Source: Diphasiastrum complanatum
Lineage: Eukaryota > Streptophyta > Lycopodiopsida > Lycopodiales > Lycopodiaceae
DNA: 64,000 nucleotides
Assembly (NCBI GenBank): GCA_029204225.1
Contig: MU832626.1
Coordinates: forward strand, 1-64,000
Reading direction: 5' to 3'
Shown piece after piece: positions 22,627 to 38,800 of this stretch (the stretch's first letter is position 1; each line of letters opens with the position of its first letter). Below the pieces are notes generated by a model that did no database searches, had not been told where the DNA came from, and worked only from the letters and a program-made list of their open reading frames with translations. The position numbers were made by a program, and so were the translations under genes.

Positions 22627-23240
22627 TGTCAGAAATTTTGAACTCCTGCAACTTTGTCACGAAGCGAAGCGAAGGGCGAACATACCTCAAAAACCTAAAG
22701 ACACGAAACAAAATGAAACGAAGCAAAAGAAAACAATTCGCACTGCCAACTGGCAAATTCGATGAGCGTGCCGTATTGTACATCATGCTCAGCTGAAATA
22801 GTTAGCAATAACAGAGAATAACTAACTAGTTGATTAGTTTTGACTTGCCTTGTAATTCTCTGTTTAGCTATCTTGTAAACTCCACACAGTGGAGATATAT
22901 ACACAATTTTGATCAACACGAAAAAAGAAGAGAAACATGAAGAGAAAAAAGAAGAAGATAGAATAGATGTGCATGAAAGTTTGCCAATGAGCAGAACATG
23001 ACGATCGAGCTGAGCGTTAGGCCGCCAACAAGCGAGACACTGACCAATTCACTCGAAATTCAAAAATAGAAAATATAATTGCTCTTTTCTCCATCTCATT
23101 GTTTTCGTTTGTCTTGATTGCTCGAATGTTTTATGTTCTATGATCTGTAGTTGCTTGCTTAGGTTCCTGAAAGCTTCCTCTAAAAGAAAATCCAACTCGA
23201 AAAGAATCAGTTCACAAACAACAAAGACAGTTTCGCTACA
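22627..23240 (+). repeat. 3' LTR of Copia-C
   Basis: 614 bp, pairs with 17902-18550, and is followed at once by the TCCTA target duplication. Confidence 0.93.
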
Positions 23241-23245
23241 TCCTA

Positions 23246-26548
<3,303 letters not shown>

Positions 26549-26719
26549 ATGGAAGTGCCAAGCCCTCGTAGCGTTGATTCTGGGACGGTGGTTCCGAAAG
26601 TAACTTCTTCTGGAAGTTTGCCTGCACGAGATGCTGATGGCGCAACTGACATTTCTGCTTGCAAGCCCAGCAACACCGCATTCGAGACAACCAAGGAGAC
26701 TGCTCATCTGATTGGGAAT

Positions 26720-26809
<90 letters not shown>

Positions 26810-29800
26810 GCATCTCAGTTTTCCTCAGCTAATTTGCTCAAAATCGTACCTCACTCCATTCATTATGTGGCCATTACTGGATGAAGTCTGGCAGTAGAGT
26901 CTACAGTATGAATATCATTTTCACTCCAGTCATCCTGTTGCGCTGAAGATTTTGTTCACTTGATGTTCTCCTCCATCGAGACTACTTACATCAAAATGAA
27001 CTGGTCCTCAAATTGCCCAAAGGCTTAGCTATACATGTCTCATCGCTTAGAATGAACCAATAAGAGAACTCCATTCTAGATTAGGGATTTGCCGTGCACT
27101 CAAGTGTGAGAACACCCTTGATTACTGTATATTGTTTCAAGTTCCTCATGCTTTTCCGCTTCCAAGTTTGATGCTGTTGTCCATCGTCGTTTCTACTGTC
27201 GAACTACTCTGCCAAGAAATAGTTCTTAGACATACTGTATGACTGTCTCTCATATTGGACATATTCATATGTTCTTCCGATACTTATCTACAGATCTATA
27301 AAACTGACTTCTTTATATAGCTTTCTGATGAAGAAAGGGGTGTAGATTCTTGGCTGCAGGTCGGTATGATTCTAGTCACATCACTCAACAGCGCTTTCGT
27401 CCTGAGCTACCCAAAGATTGTGATGGCCTACTTGGGATGGACTGCTGGAATCTTAGGACTGGTCGTGGGCGCAGCTATGTCATTGCATGCCAATATCTTG
27501 ATCGCAAGTATTCATTTCACCGGGGGAAAGCGCCACATTCGATATCGAGATCTGGCCGAACACCTATACGGTAAGCACCGATATCCTTACCTGCTCAACA
27601 GTGCAAAAACAATTCTATGAGATGAAATACCATTGCTCGACCCATAGCTGTTGCGTGATTCTGCTTTTTTGCTCCTTTGGACTTTGTGCTTGATTATTTA
27701 CGGCTGTTTTTGGTTCTTAAAGTCATCTACTCAAAAGGTAGCGGACAGCAATGCTTGCTAGTGGCTTATGTGCTTGACTTCCGAATCTGTTTTGGATCCT
27801 AACCGTCAAACGAAAGGGTACGCCACATATATGGTAGACTTTGAAATTTTTACCAGCTTAACACTGTCTAAACACTTCCCGAGAGATGAAATACCATTGC
27901 TCTAACCATAGCTGATGGGCAATTCTGCTTCTGCACTCCTATGGCTGGCCTTTTTGCTTGATTTCCAAAGCTGTTTTTAGATCTTATACCCTCAAGCAAT
28001 GCATGCCTGTGACTTTTGGGCTTGAATTTGAAGGTTGTTCTGGAGATTGAATCCTCAAATTGAACTGGTGGGTAGACAGGAATGTTTTCCTGTGACTTTT
28101 GGGATCTTGAATCCTTAAACTGAACTGGTGGGTAGCAGCAATGCTTGCACGTGGCTTTGAACTAGATTTCCAAAACTGTTCTGAATGTTAAACCCTCAAA
28201 TTGAACAATAAGGCTATAACAATGCCTGCCTGTGGCTTTTGAGGCTGATTTCCAAAGCTGTTTTTGGATCTTAAACCCTCAGATTGAACAACTGGGCAGC
28301 AGCAATACTTGCCTGTGGCTTTTGCGCTTGATCTCAAAACTGTTCTGGATCTAAAACCCAGTTCAAGGCACAAAAATGCTCGTCTGTGGCTGCTGTGTTT
28401 GATTCTCAAGCCCATTTTTGTATCTCAAACCCTGAAATTGAAGGGCTAGGCCACAACAATATCTCATGTAGAAAAACAAGGTGACCTTAGACCTTATGCA
28501 GGCCAATCAAATTCTCAAAAAACAAAAATTGCAATTTAGAAGACTTGAAAAAACTCATTTCCAATGCTACTCACCTAGGGTTGACTACTCACCCGAGCCT
28601 TTAGCAAATGGTCACAATAGCTTTGTCTCATCCATAGAACCCACGGTTCCCAAAACCGTGGGTTTTGGGACCGTGGCAGGAACCGTACCACGGTTCCTTG
28701 AACCGCAAGGAACCGTGGTACGGTTCACCCAAAAAATTAATTTATTAACTAATTAATTAATATCTTAATTCCCCCCCCCCCCCCCCCCCCCCCCGAAAAC
28801 CCCTCATGGCTCGTTTTTTGACCCCTCTGTGTCAAAAAAATTAATTAATTAATAATGCCACGGTTCACATGGTTCTCCCTAAAAAAAATTGTGAACCGTA
28901 CGATTCTAAGAACCGTTCTGGACTGTTAACGGTTCATTAATTCTATGGAGCCCAACGGGGTTGGCTCAGTTGGTTAGCTTGACATCCAAAGTTTCTTTGG
29001 TCTCAGGTTCGAGCTTCCCCTTGGAAACCAAGAAACATTAATTCTATGGACTCATCTAGGATTAATACTTGAGCTCTCAGCAAATGGTCACAATAGCTTC
29101 CTGCTATAGCCACAAAGCCAAAAAAAAAAAGAAAAGCCCAAGATCCATGTGTGAAGATCCAATCATCACCCCTACAATTTTGTTGGTACTGCACTTAAAG
29201 TACTAATATTCTAAAGTATATTTTGTGAGTCCATCCTGATGTATTTTAGAACTTAAAATTTGGGGATTAAATATAAACCTTGATGTGTATATTTTGTGAG
29301 TCCATCCTGATGTATTTTAGAGCTTGAAATTCGGGGATTAAATACAAACCTTGATGTGTGGGGTGAATGGGCTCTTTAGTTACCTTTCTGCTGGGTGCAA
29401 TGATCATTTAGTCATGGTTCACCCTGACATACTCAAAGAGTCCAAATCAATCATTCAAAACATGATGTATTGGGAAATGGATTTCTTTGGTGAGCTTTTC
29501 CCCCAAGTTTACATGGCTCTAAAATTAGCACAAGATCCTAAGGTTGAGCCACAAGCAAATTACTATTGAACTTGGTGAGAAGTTTACTAAAAGAAACTTC
29601 TTGCCATAATTTTATGATCATGTTAGCTAATAAATGGTCACTACATGATCCTTTCTCAAGAAAAAGATTGACAATAAATTCAATGTGTGGTTGACATTTA
29701 AAATAGTATTTTTTGGCCCACATTTTTGGACTTTGAATACGATGTAACATCTTTGACTTGTTAGAGTTCTCTATGGCCCACACCTTTTCACTTTCTATAC

Positions 29801-32800
29801 TATGTAATATCATCTTCCAAATTTGTTCATGAGCCATAGCTATCTATGCCATTTTTTATAGACTAAAGATTGTAACCTAGATTCTCATAAGTTGTTGGCA
29901 CGTTGCTTTTGAAAGCTATAATATTTATTACATTGGTTTGTTGTGAAAGATTCCACATAATGCACCAGATCTAGCTACAACTTGTAGAGTCCTATCTTTG
30001 CACAATATATTGCACTTTTGAAATGAAGATTTAATTGCCACACTTATCTTTTACTATTACAAGAATGGTTTTTCTAGTGACCCTCACTAGATTTGGTAAA
30101 GGTTATTTCAAAAATTAATATAGTAAGCTCGTCAAGACTCATAACTTAAAAAATTACTCAAACTTCCAATCAAGGTCTCTAGAAAATAACTCTCTTATCT
30201 AACGGTTCAATGAAAATTAACGTACTCTTACTCGAAAAGATCCTAACATGTGATGTGAAAAAAATTGAGGTGTCAATTTCTAAAGTTAGATATCGAAATG
30301 TGCAATATTCTTTGGTCCAACAATTAGAACAAAAGTAAAAATTTGATATTTTCTGTGAAATCAAATTTATATAGATTACTCTTAGGCAATTAAAATATCT
30401 TTGTAGGGGATTTTTACAACAAATGGATTCTCATTTTAGTGAAAACATTTTTATCTGGAACAAGTCGTCCTTTTGTGTCATTAGTTGTTGCTGGTGGGTG
30501 ATGGAGTTCGCGTTGATGATCAAATCACTCATCCGATTTGTACCATTTGAGTACTGAGATATGAAACACGTTATTTGTATCCAATGTTGATGGCAACCCC
30601 AATCAATAAGCCATTGAGTTGATCTTTTTTGTGATATAATGGGGACCAGTCTAAGGGTGAACAAAGTTATTTGATAGCCCTTTTGGCAACGTGATATTTT
30701 TGGTGTTCAGCCAAACTTGATCGCCTTCTTTCAATTCTCCTTCTCGTCGATGTGGGTTCACGTTGGCTACCATGCTTCATTGTGCTTTCTCTAAGAACAC
30801 CTTCACTCTCCGATCTTTGTGGTGGTGCTGAAATTTAGTCTAGTTCTAGGTGAAACAAACAGATCTAGAACTTTTCCATGAACTTAGTGCCCGATCTAAA
30901 CTAAACGTTTTAGGCAAGCCATGATATTTGAAGACATATTTGAAAAATAAATTTGCCACTTCTTTAGTTGTCACTAAACTCTTTGTTGGTACAAGGTGAG
31001 CTTGTTTCAGAAACCAGTCAACCACCACATAATTTGAATCAAAACCTTCGCAACGTGGTAGTTGTACAATGAAGTCCATGCTCATTGATTCCCAAGAATA
31101 TGCCTAGCACTGGCAATGGCTGGAGTACTCCTATTGGGGCTAATTGTTCCACCTTCACTTGTTGACTTGTAGGGCAAGTTTGTACCTAGGATTCAATATA
31201 TGCCCACATGTCTGGCTAATAGAGGCCTCTGTCGAGGAGTCCATACATGTGATTCACCTTGGGTGTCCGATGGTGAGTATGTTGTGATGTTCCATCACGA
31301 TTTTCTTCTTGAGATTGATGTCATCTAAGACATAAACTTTGTGTTGTCTATAAACAACCATTTGATCCTTCCAAGTGAAATGTTTGCCTAGCTGGAATCC
31401 TATCATTAGTTTTTTAGCAAGCGGGTTTACACTAAACTTCTCTTTGATTTTTTGTAATAAACCAATCACATGGGTTTCCACCGTTGCCCCAAGTGCCCTT
31501 GACTTCGCAGTGCATTTGCAACCATGTTGGTTTTTTCCACTGTGCGCACAATTATATCTATGTTGAACTTAGAATTTTTTTTTGCCATCGCATTTGCTTT
31601 GACATTAGCATACCTTAAGATGAAAAGTACTTAAGTGATACATTGTCAGTGAATGCTTCAGAGGGCTTTCCCGCTACATAATACCTCAAATGCACCATTG
31701 CTTGAACCACTACAAGGCCATCGACACTCCATGTCACTCATTTTCTTACAAAAATATGCAATTGGTTTTTCTTCCTACATCGGCATGGCCAAATAGCAAA
31801 GTTTAATGTATCCATATGAATTTCAAATGGTTGGGTGAAGTAAGGTAGGCAAGAATAGGTTGTTGAGTGATTTGCTGTTTGAGTTCTTGGAATGCTACAT
31901 TACATTTCAGTGTCCATGTCATCTTTAGATGAGTCTTTGTTTGTTTCAACAATGGTACCATGACTTTGCTAAATAAATCGTCTGTAGAAATTGCATAGCC
32001 CCACCTAGGATTTGATACCACCCAGGTGCTAGCCAATCCAAAATGGCCTTGATCTTCTTGGGATCCATTCGATTTTGTTCCTAATTTATGACGTGTCCAT
32101 GGAAATTGACTTCTTCTACTCAAACTCACATTCTTCTCTTTTGGTGTACAAGTAGTTCTTCCTCAATCATTGAAGAACTATTCTCAAATGTTCAATGTGG
32201 ATTTTGAGGTTGCGAGCTTCTGTTGAAGATAAGACTACTATAAGTTGATTTTTGCTGCTCCATGAAATTGCAGCTTTACCATAACTAAATGTAAGACTAT
32301 TGGTAGATCTTCTTTTTGCTTATCTGCTTTACCATCGTGCTAGCTAGCTTCATTAGCACCACATTAAATCCTTTGACGGGTAATAATTGGCCATCAACTT
32401 GTCCAACTTTATCACCATTGTGGGTTTCTTTGAATTTCAAAAACCACTCCTTCCTTGAAGTCATGTGCTTGGATGCTCCACTGTTGATGTACCAAGTATC
32501 CTTGGCCTCCTCACTTGTCATTAGTGCAGTACTGAACAAGTTTGAGCTCTCACCTACAACATCCTTATATTTATCATCATCAAATTGATGGTGATCAACA
32601 TTATTTCCCACCTGCCATTTGCCTTTCCGTTGTGCTGATTCCTTTTGTTTCTTGAAGCACTCACACTCCCGATGACCAGGTTTGTTGCAATATCGACAAT
32701 TTTCAGGTTTCTTCTAGCATGAATTGCTGCTTCCTTGACCTTGGCCTTGATGCCAATTACCTTGATTTGGACCATTATTTAATCATTCTTGAAATTTTTG

Positions 32801-35800
32801 GAATGATCTACGGTTTGAGTTTCCGCCTCTTGATTGGTCTTCCATGACCAAATCTGTTAATGTGTCCTCTAACTACGAGAGTTTGATCATATCCCCTATT
32901 GTGATGAATCAATTTCTCTTGGCATTGTTCTTCCTACAAAAGCAATCCACCTAATTTTCATATGTTGGTAGATTCTCCCATGTGGCTATACTAGTCACAA
33001 ACATCTGATGCGATTCACCAAAACTGTTCAAAATTGCACGATCATTGTACTTCACGCTCAGCTGACAGAGACAACGATAACGAAGAATAACTAACTAGTT
33101 GATTAGCATTAACTTGTCTTGTGATTCTCTGATAAACTATCTTGTAAACTCCACACAGTGGAGATAAATACGCATTTTTGATAGCCAGAGGGACGAGAAG
33201 AAGAGAGTAGAGCTGTGCATGAAAGTTTGCCAACGTGAACACAACGACTGAGGTGAGTGTTGCCAATGAGCGAGACACTGAACGACTCACTGGAAAACGT
33301 AAAACAGAAAATACAATTGTTCTCTTCTCCACCTCATCGTTTCCATCATCTTCTTGATTGATTCACTCATGATTTGTGATTTGTAGTCGCTTGCTTAGGA
33401 TCCTGAAAAGAAAGACAAAATTCCACACCAAGCTTCTACATGGTATTAGAGCCTAGGCTAAATCAGAGCCCAGGTTATTGCTACATGATATCCGAGCAGT
33501 GATTCTCTAAGACAACACAATACAACAATCCAGATGAGAATATCAATCAGTCTTGATGGCGAAAACTATAGAGTATGGAAATTCATTATCAAAATACTTC
33601 TGAAGGGTGAAGGCATCTGGTCGATGACCGAACTCATAGAGATGCAACCTCCAGAAGGAGAACCTAGGAGAGTTGAGTGGAAAAGATGAACATGCAATGG
33701 TGATCATCGTTTCGTCCATTAACAAAGAAATACTCATGTAGATCGAAGACTGTGAGAGTAGTCATGAAGCATGGAAAAGACTAGAGCAAAATTACAAAGT
33801 GAGAACTACCACTTCAGTGATGCACCTTCACAATCAGCTGCAATCTATGCGATGGGATGACAACAAGTTGAATTAGCATGTTGAAAAGATCATAATGATC
33901 TTCGCTCAACTCGCTATATCTGGACAAGAGCACTAGGTCCCAGCACCACATTAGTTGATGTACTTCATGAAATCCCTACCTGTGTCATATCAGCCGTTGA
34001 GAATGCTCATACTGAGCCTACAAGATATGACATTCGAGAGAGCAATCAGTGTTGTTGTTGATGAGAGACTGATGAGGGACGAAGGAGAAGGAAGCAATGA
34101 CCAGGAGAAGGCCCTTTTCACGAAGGAAAAGAAGAAGAACAAACCCAGGCCCAGATTCGACAAGGCAAATAAGAAGTTTTTGAGCATAGGTAGCGACAAC
34201 CAACAAACATCCTCCTGTGATCATTGTCACAAGCCGGGACATGCAGCCAACAAATGCTGGTTTAACCTGACAATACCTTGCATGCACTACAAGAAAAAAG
34301 GACACTCTGCATTCGATTGCAGATTTAACCCAAAAGAAAAAACAAAGCTGACAAAGCGAATGTTGCAGAGTCGTCAAAGGATGTAGATAAAAGCGATGAG
34401 ACCTTCACAATATTCAATGAAGCCTCGACAAGCTACACCGAACAAGATTCGACGTAGTTTATTAATTCAGGAGCAACCTCACACATCACTTGCAACAAAA
34501 GAATCTTGATCGACTACAGAGAACTCGAAAACAACAGAGCAGTGATTCTAGGCTATGGGAGCCGATGAAATTATATGGCATTGTCGGATGATACAAATCA
34601 AGGCTTGTTGCGAAAGGCTACACACAAAGGTACAACATCAATTACTTCGATACGTATTCACCAATGGTAAAAATGACAAGCATTCGACTGCTCCTTGCAT
34701 ATGCAACTCAATACAATTTGGAAGTTCACCAAATTGATGTAAAGGCAGCCTTTCTCCACGGAGATCTAGAGGAAAAAATCTTCATGAAGTAGCCTGAAGG
34801 ATTCAAAGACCCCGACAATCGACAATATGTTTGTTGTTTGCAATGATGCATTTATGGTCTGAAACAGGCATCACGATCTTGGTATAAGAAGATCGATAGT
34901 CTTCTAAAGTCTCTAGATTACATTCCTGCACAACCAGACTATAATGTCTATATCAAGAAAGTAGGAAGAAGTTTTGGGATTCTGACTATATTTGTAGATG
35001 ACTCCCTAATGATAGGAAACTCCTTGATGCTAATCAAGGAAACGAAGAGTCAAATCTCCAAAAGTTATGAAATCACAGATCTAGGAGAAGCAACAAAATG
35101 CCTTGGGCTGGAGATCAGAAGAAATCAAATGAGAAGAGAAATGCATCTCTAAGTCAATTAGAATACGCCGAGAAAGTGTTGAAGCAGTACCGAATGATGG
35201 AGTGCAAAGAAAAAGCCACACCAATGATAGTTGGAGCCAGACTAACAAAACATGATTTTTCGAATACTAAAACTTGATCGGTAGTCTGATGTACCTCACA
35301 ATCTGTACCATCGGGTCTTCTCTGTCTATGCTTTAAGCCAATCCTCTTCGAATCCTGGCATGGCACATTGGCAAATGGAACGAATTTTGCAGTATCTGAA
35401 GGATACCCAAAACATGGGATTAATCTACAAAGTAGACAAAGAAGGCAAAGGATTCGAGCTGCAACACTACAATGATGCAAGTTGGGCAAGATGCAAAGAT
35501 GATAGCAAGTCCGTAACAGGAGGATGTTCGATTGCATGTGGAGCAGCAATCAGTAAAAGGAGAGCTCAAGGTTCAGTAAATAAAATCTGAAGACATGATT
35601 GCAGATTTGCTCACAAAGCCACTCGACAAACCACTCTTTGCAAGGCAAAGAAAGACAATTGGATTAAATATACAAAGTTGCAAGGTTCACGAGAGAGTGT
35701 CAGAAATTGTGAACTCCTGTAACTTTGTCACGAAGGTGACGAAGCAAAGGTCAAACATATCTCGAAGGCCGAAAGAAAAGTATTCGAGATTTGGCCCAAC

Positions 35801-38800
35801 GACCAGATGACAAAAAGACACAAAACGAAGGAAAACAATTCGCGCTACCAACTGGCAGCTCGATGAGCATGGTGTATTGTACTTCACGCTCAGCTGAAAG
35901 AGACAACGATAACAGAGAATAACTAGCTAGTTGATTAGCATTAACTTGTCTTGTAATTCCCTGATAAACTATGTTGTAAACTCCACACAGTGGAGATATG
36001 CATTTTTGATTAACAGGAAAGATAGCCGGACGAGAAGAAGAGAGTAGAGTTGTGCATGAAAGTCTACGAACGTGCAGAACACAGGGACTAAGGTGAGCGT
36101 CAGGCCGCCGATGAACGAGACACTGAACGACTCACTGGAAAACGTAAAACAGAAAATACAATTGTTCTCTTCTCCACCTCATCGTCTTCTTGATTGATTC
36201 GCTCATGATCTGTGATCTGTAGTCGCTTGCTTAGGATCCTGAAAAGAAAGACAAAATTCTGAACCAAACTTCTATAGTCAGTAAGACAGTCGACAATTGT
36301 CTATTTGATTCAAATTTGCATAGGCTGGAGTTGAGTGTGAGAAGGATTCGAATGCTCAATTCGATAGTTAATCTAATTGAACATTCGAGCACCTATTGAT
36401 AGTCGACACTCGACACTCCTTCAATAGTTTGATCTTCCTCAATGGTTTGACTACCTTCGATGGTTTAAATTTTGAGGAGATACATGTATTCGATTCTCGT
36501 GTATTTTGTAGATTGTACGACAATGTGAGTAAATATGTAGCAACATAGATGAATCTAGATTAACAATGGATATTGGGAGAGAAGGAATAAATCCAACAAT
36601 CTTGTGGTTGACTAGTCATTGAGGAGGTAGCTAAGTAGGGAATTCTCTGAAAATACATCACTAAATTTCACTAGTAGATTTGGCACCAGTTTTGGCCGAT
36701 TTTGGATAAACAAATCGAGACAATATTGATATGTGTAACCAGATTACATGTGAAAGATTGAAGAATTGGAATTATTAATTTACCTATTTTAGAATTTTAT
36801 TCCTTACTTATTTCAATGGTGTTATTGGATGGTCTATCTAAACATTTGTTGATGATCAAGCTTATATCTTTTTTAATACATTAAGATACTTAAGATCCCA
36901 TTATTAATGATTAAGCATCTCTTTGAAAAACAATATACCACGTATTAAAGTTAAAACTCTACATTTCTGATTCAGTCAGCCACGAGATGATCTAACTTTT
37001 TGTGCCGTTGTCGAGGATTAGACAATTATTGGTAACGCATACCAAGTGCGATGTAGTAGCTCATTAGAATCTAATTGATGTACTCTTGTGAACCATTATC
37101 ATCTGATGGCAAGAGCAGAGAATTCAATGTGATGTTGTTTACATTTTGGGAGTTTTTGAGAAGCGAAAGTTATTATCATGTCAGAATGGATTAACATAAG
37201 ACCTCAAAGATATGCTTGTGCTTCAAAGATTTCTAGGATGACTCAGTTATCACATAATGTTTCTCCAGAATTTCACAACTTTAACCTTTAAATAATTTAC
37301 TCCACTTGAAAGGCTTGTTCGAATAGACTCTTCAACGTCAGTGAGGATATTATATTCTTATTACATTGATGCCAATCGTTTAACTATTAATTATGTGGAT
37401 CGTTAATTCCACTTTGAAGAAGCAATAAAGCATCAACAAAGCTTTAGAAGATAAAGAATAATTGCGGTAGCAAAATTGAAAACATAATGTGCATCGAAAT
37501 ATCAAGAAGTAAATTTTGGGGGGTCAGTGGTGGGCCTACTCTCTCTCCTCCAATAAAAAACACAAATGCATTTCTACCAAAAAAGGTAGTGTCCTTGAAA
37601 GTCCATGTTGTACCACCAAACCATGCTTTTAGCCACTATTAATGAATGATGGTCGGATAAATAATTTGAGACAATATTGATTTGTGTAAGCTAATTACAT
37701 GTGATAGATTGATGAGGTGAAATTATCATTTTACCTTTTAAAATTTGCTTCATTACTTCTTTCAATGGGACTAATGGATGCCTTATCTATTGATGACTAG
37801 ATCTATATCCTTTTTACTACATGAATGTCCTTTTATACTTTAGATGTCATTGTTAATGACAAATCATCTCTTTGGGGAACAATAATATATATTACAATTA
37901 AAACTACATTTTTTATTCAGTGAGCCATGACAACGTGCAACGTAAAGCAGTCCTTCGTGATCCAAAAAATGACCACCACTAAATCCACAAACATTTGCTT
38001 ATGTCAAAGATCAAGCATATGCATCAGTTCCTAGCTTAAAACAATAAATGATCCCCATTTGTGAATATTACAAATCATCTACATATAGTGCCCTCAATGT
38101 TATTAATCATCAGACTAGCTTTGAATGGAATTTTTAGACATAAATTCCCACTTGCATTATTTAAAATCCTCAGTAAACTCGACATGAACATAACACACAC
38201 CTCTTCCTTTTTTTGAACTCTTCTCTAACAAAATTGTCAACCTATGGAGCTTATCATGAAAAAGTTAATGTTGGAATTTCTACCTAATTCTTTTTTTTAT
38301 GGAGGACCTATCAGTATGCAAATGTTCTTCACTTCTAATCATTTGCAAAATAACAAAGCAACTAACATGGTACAGTCTGCAGAATATGCATTGCCAACAT
38401 TGACAAATTTTCACACTCCCTTTTCAACTATATCTCTCGCAAGTTGCTTTTACAAGCTATTGATCTTGATGTGATTGTGCTTTGAAAGCAGGTCGCAAAA
38501 TGTACATATTAACATGGATTTCACAATACACCAATTTGTTTACCATCAATGCCGGTTTCATCATCCTTGCTGGAGAGGCCCTCAAGGTCAGTTATGTCGA
38601 AACATATTTATGAATGGTAACAATATCAATTTTTTTGTTTTCCATTGATTCAAATTTTATTTGGTACATATGTTCACGACTTATAAAACATATTGTTTCT
38701 TATGCTAAGGGTTTCACATCTATTTGAAATGACTTATTTAATGCCGAGGTATAGCATTTGAACACATTCAATGCATAAGCTCCTCACAAATTGGTAATCT

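Larger units (their letters stand above)
17902..23240 (+). mobile_element. Copia-C, complete Ty1/copia element with target duplication
   Basis: LTRs at 17902-18550 and 22627-23240 both begin TGTCAGAAAT and end TTTCGCTACA. The 5-bp target duplication TCCTA is perfect (17897-17901 and 23241-23245). The primer site TGGTATCAGAGC is at 18551-18562, and the purine-rich tract AGAGGGTG precedes the 3' LTR. The coding region is full length in layout but carries many stops. The LTRs differ by numerous substitutions and by an extra segment in the 5' copy around 18090-18150, so the insertion is old. It sits upstream of the transporter gene in the same orientation. Confidence 0.95.
33044..36276 (+). mobile_element. 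Copia-D, deleted relative of Copia-C inside transporter intron 2
   Basis: A 5'-truncated LTR (33044-33440), a mutated primer site TGGTATTAGAGCC, a shortened gag-pol and a full 3' LTR (35698-36276, TGTCAGAAAT...CTTCTATA). Internal sequence is closely related to Copia-C. Because the outer part of the 5' LTR is gone, no target duplication can be tested. Confidence 0.9.

Noticed and set aside
26721-26884. Continuation of transporter exon 1 through the microsatellite
   Set aside because: Reading on gives repeat-coded Ser-Leu and Thr-His, whereas splicing at 26720 joins the family-conserved sequence in exon 2.
28950-29035. Functional tRNA gene
   Set aside because: A and B boxes are present, but acceptor and T-arm stems do not pair properly and the 15-bp target duplications show a retroposed insert.
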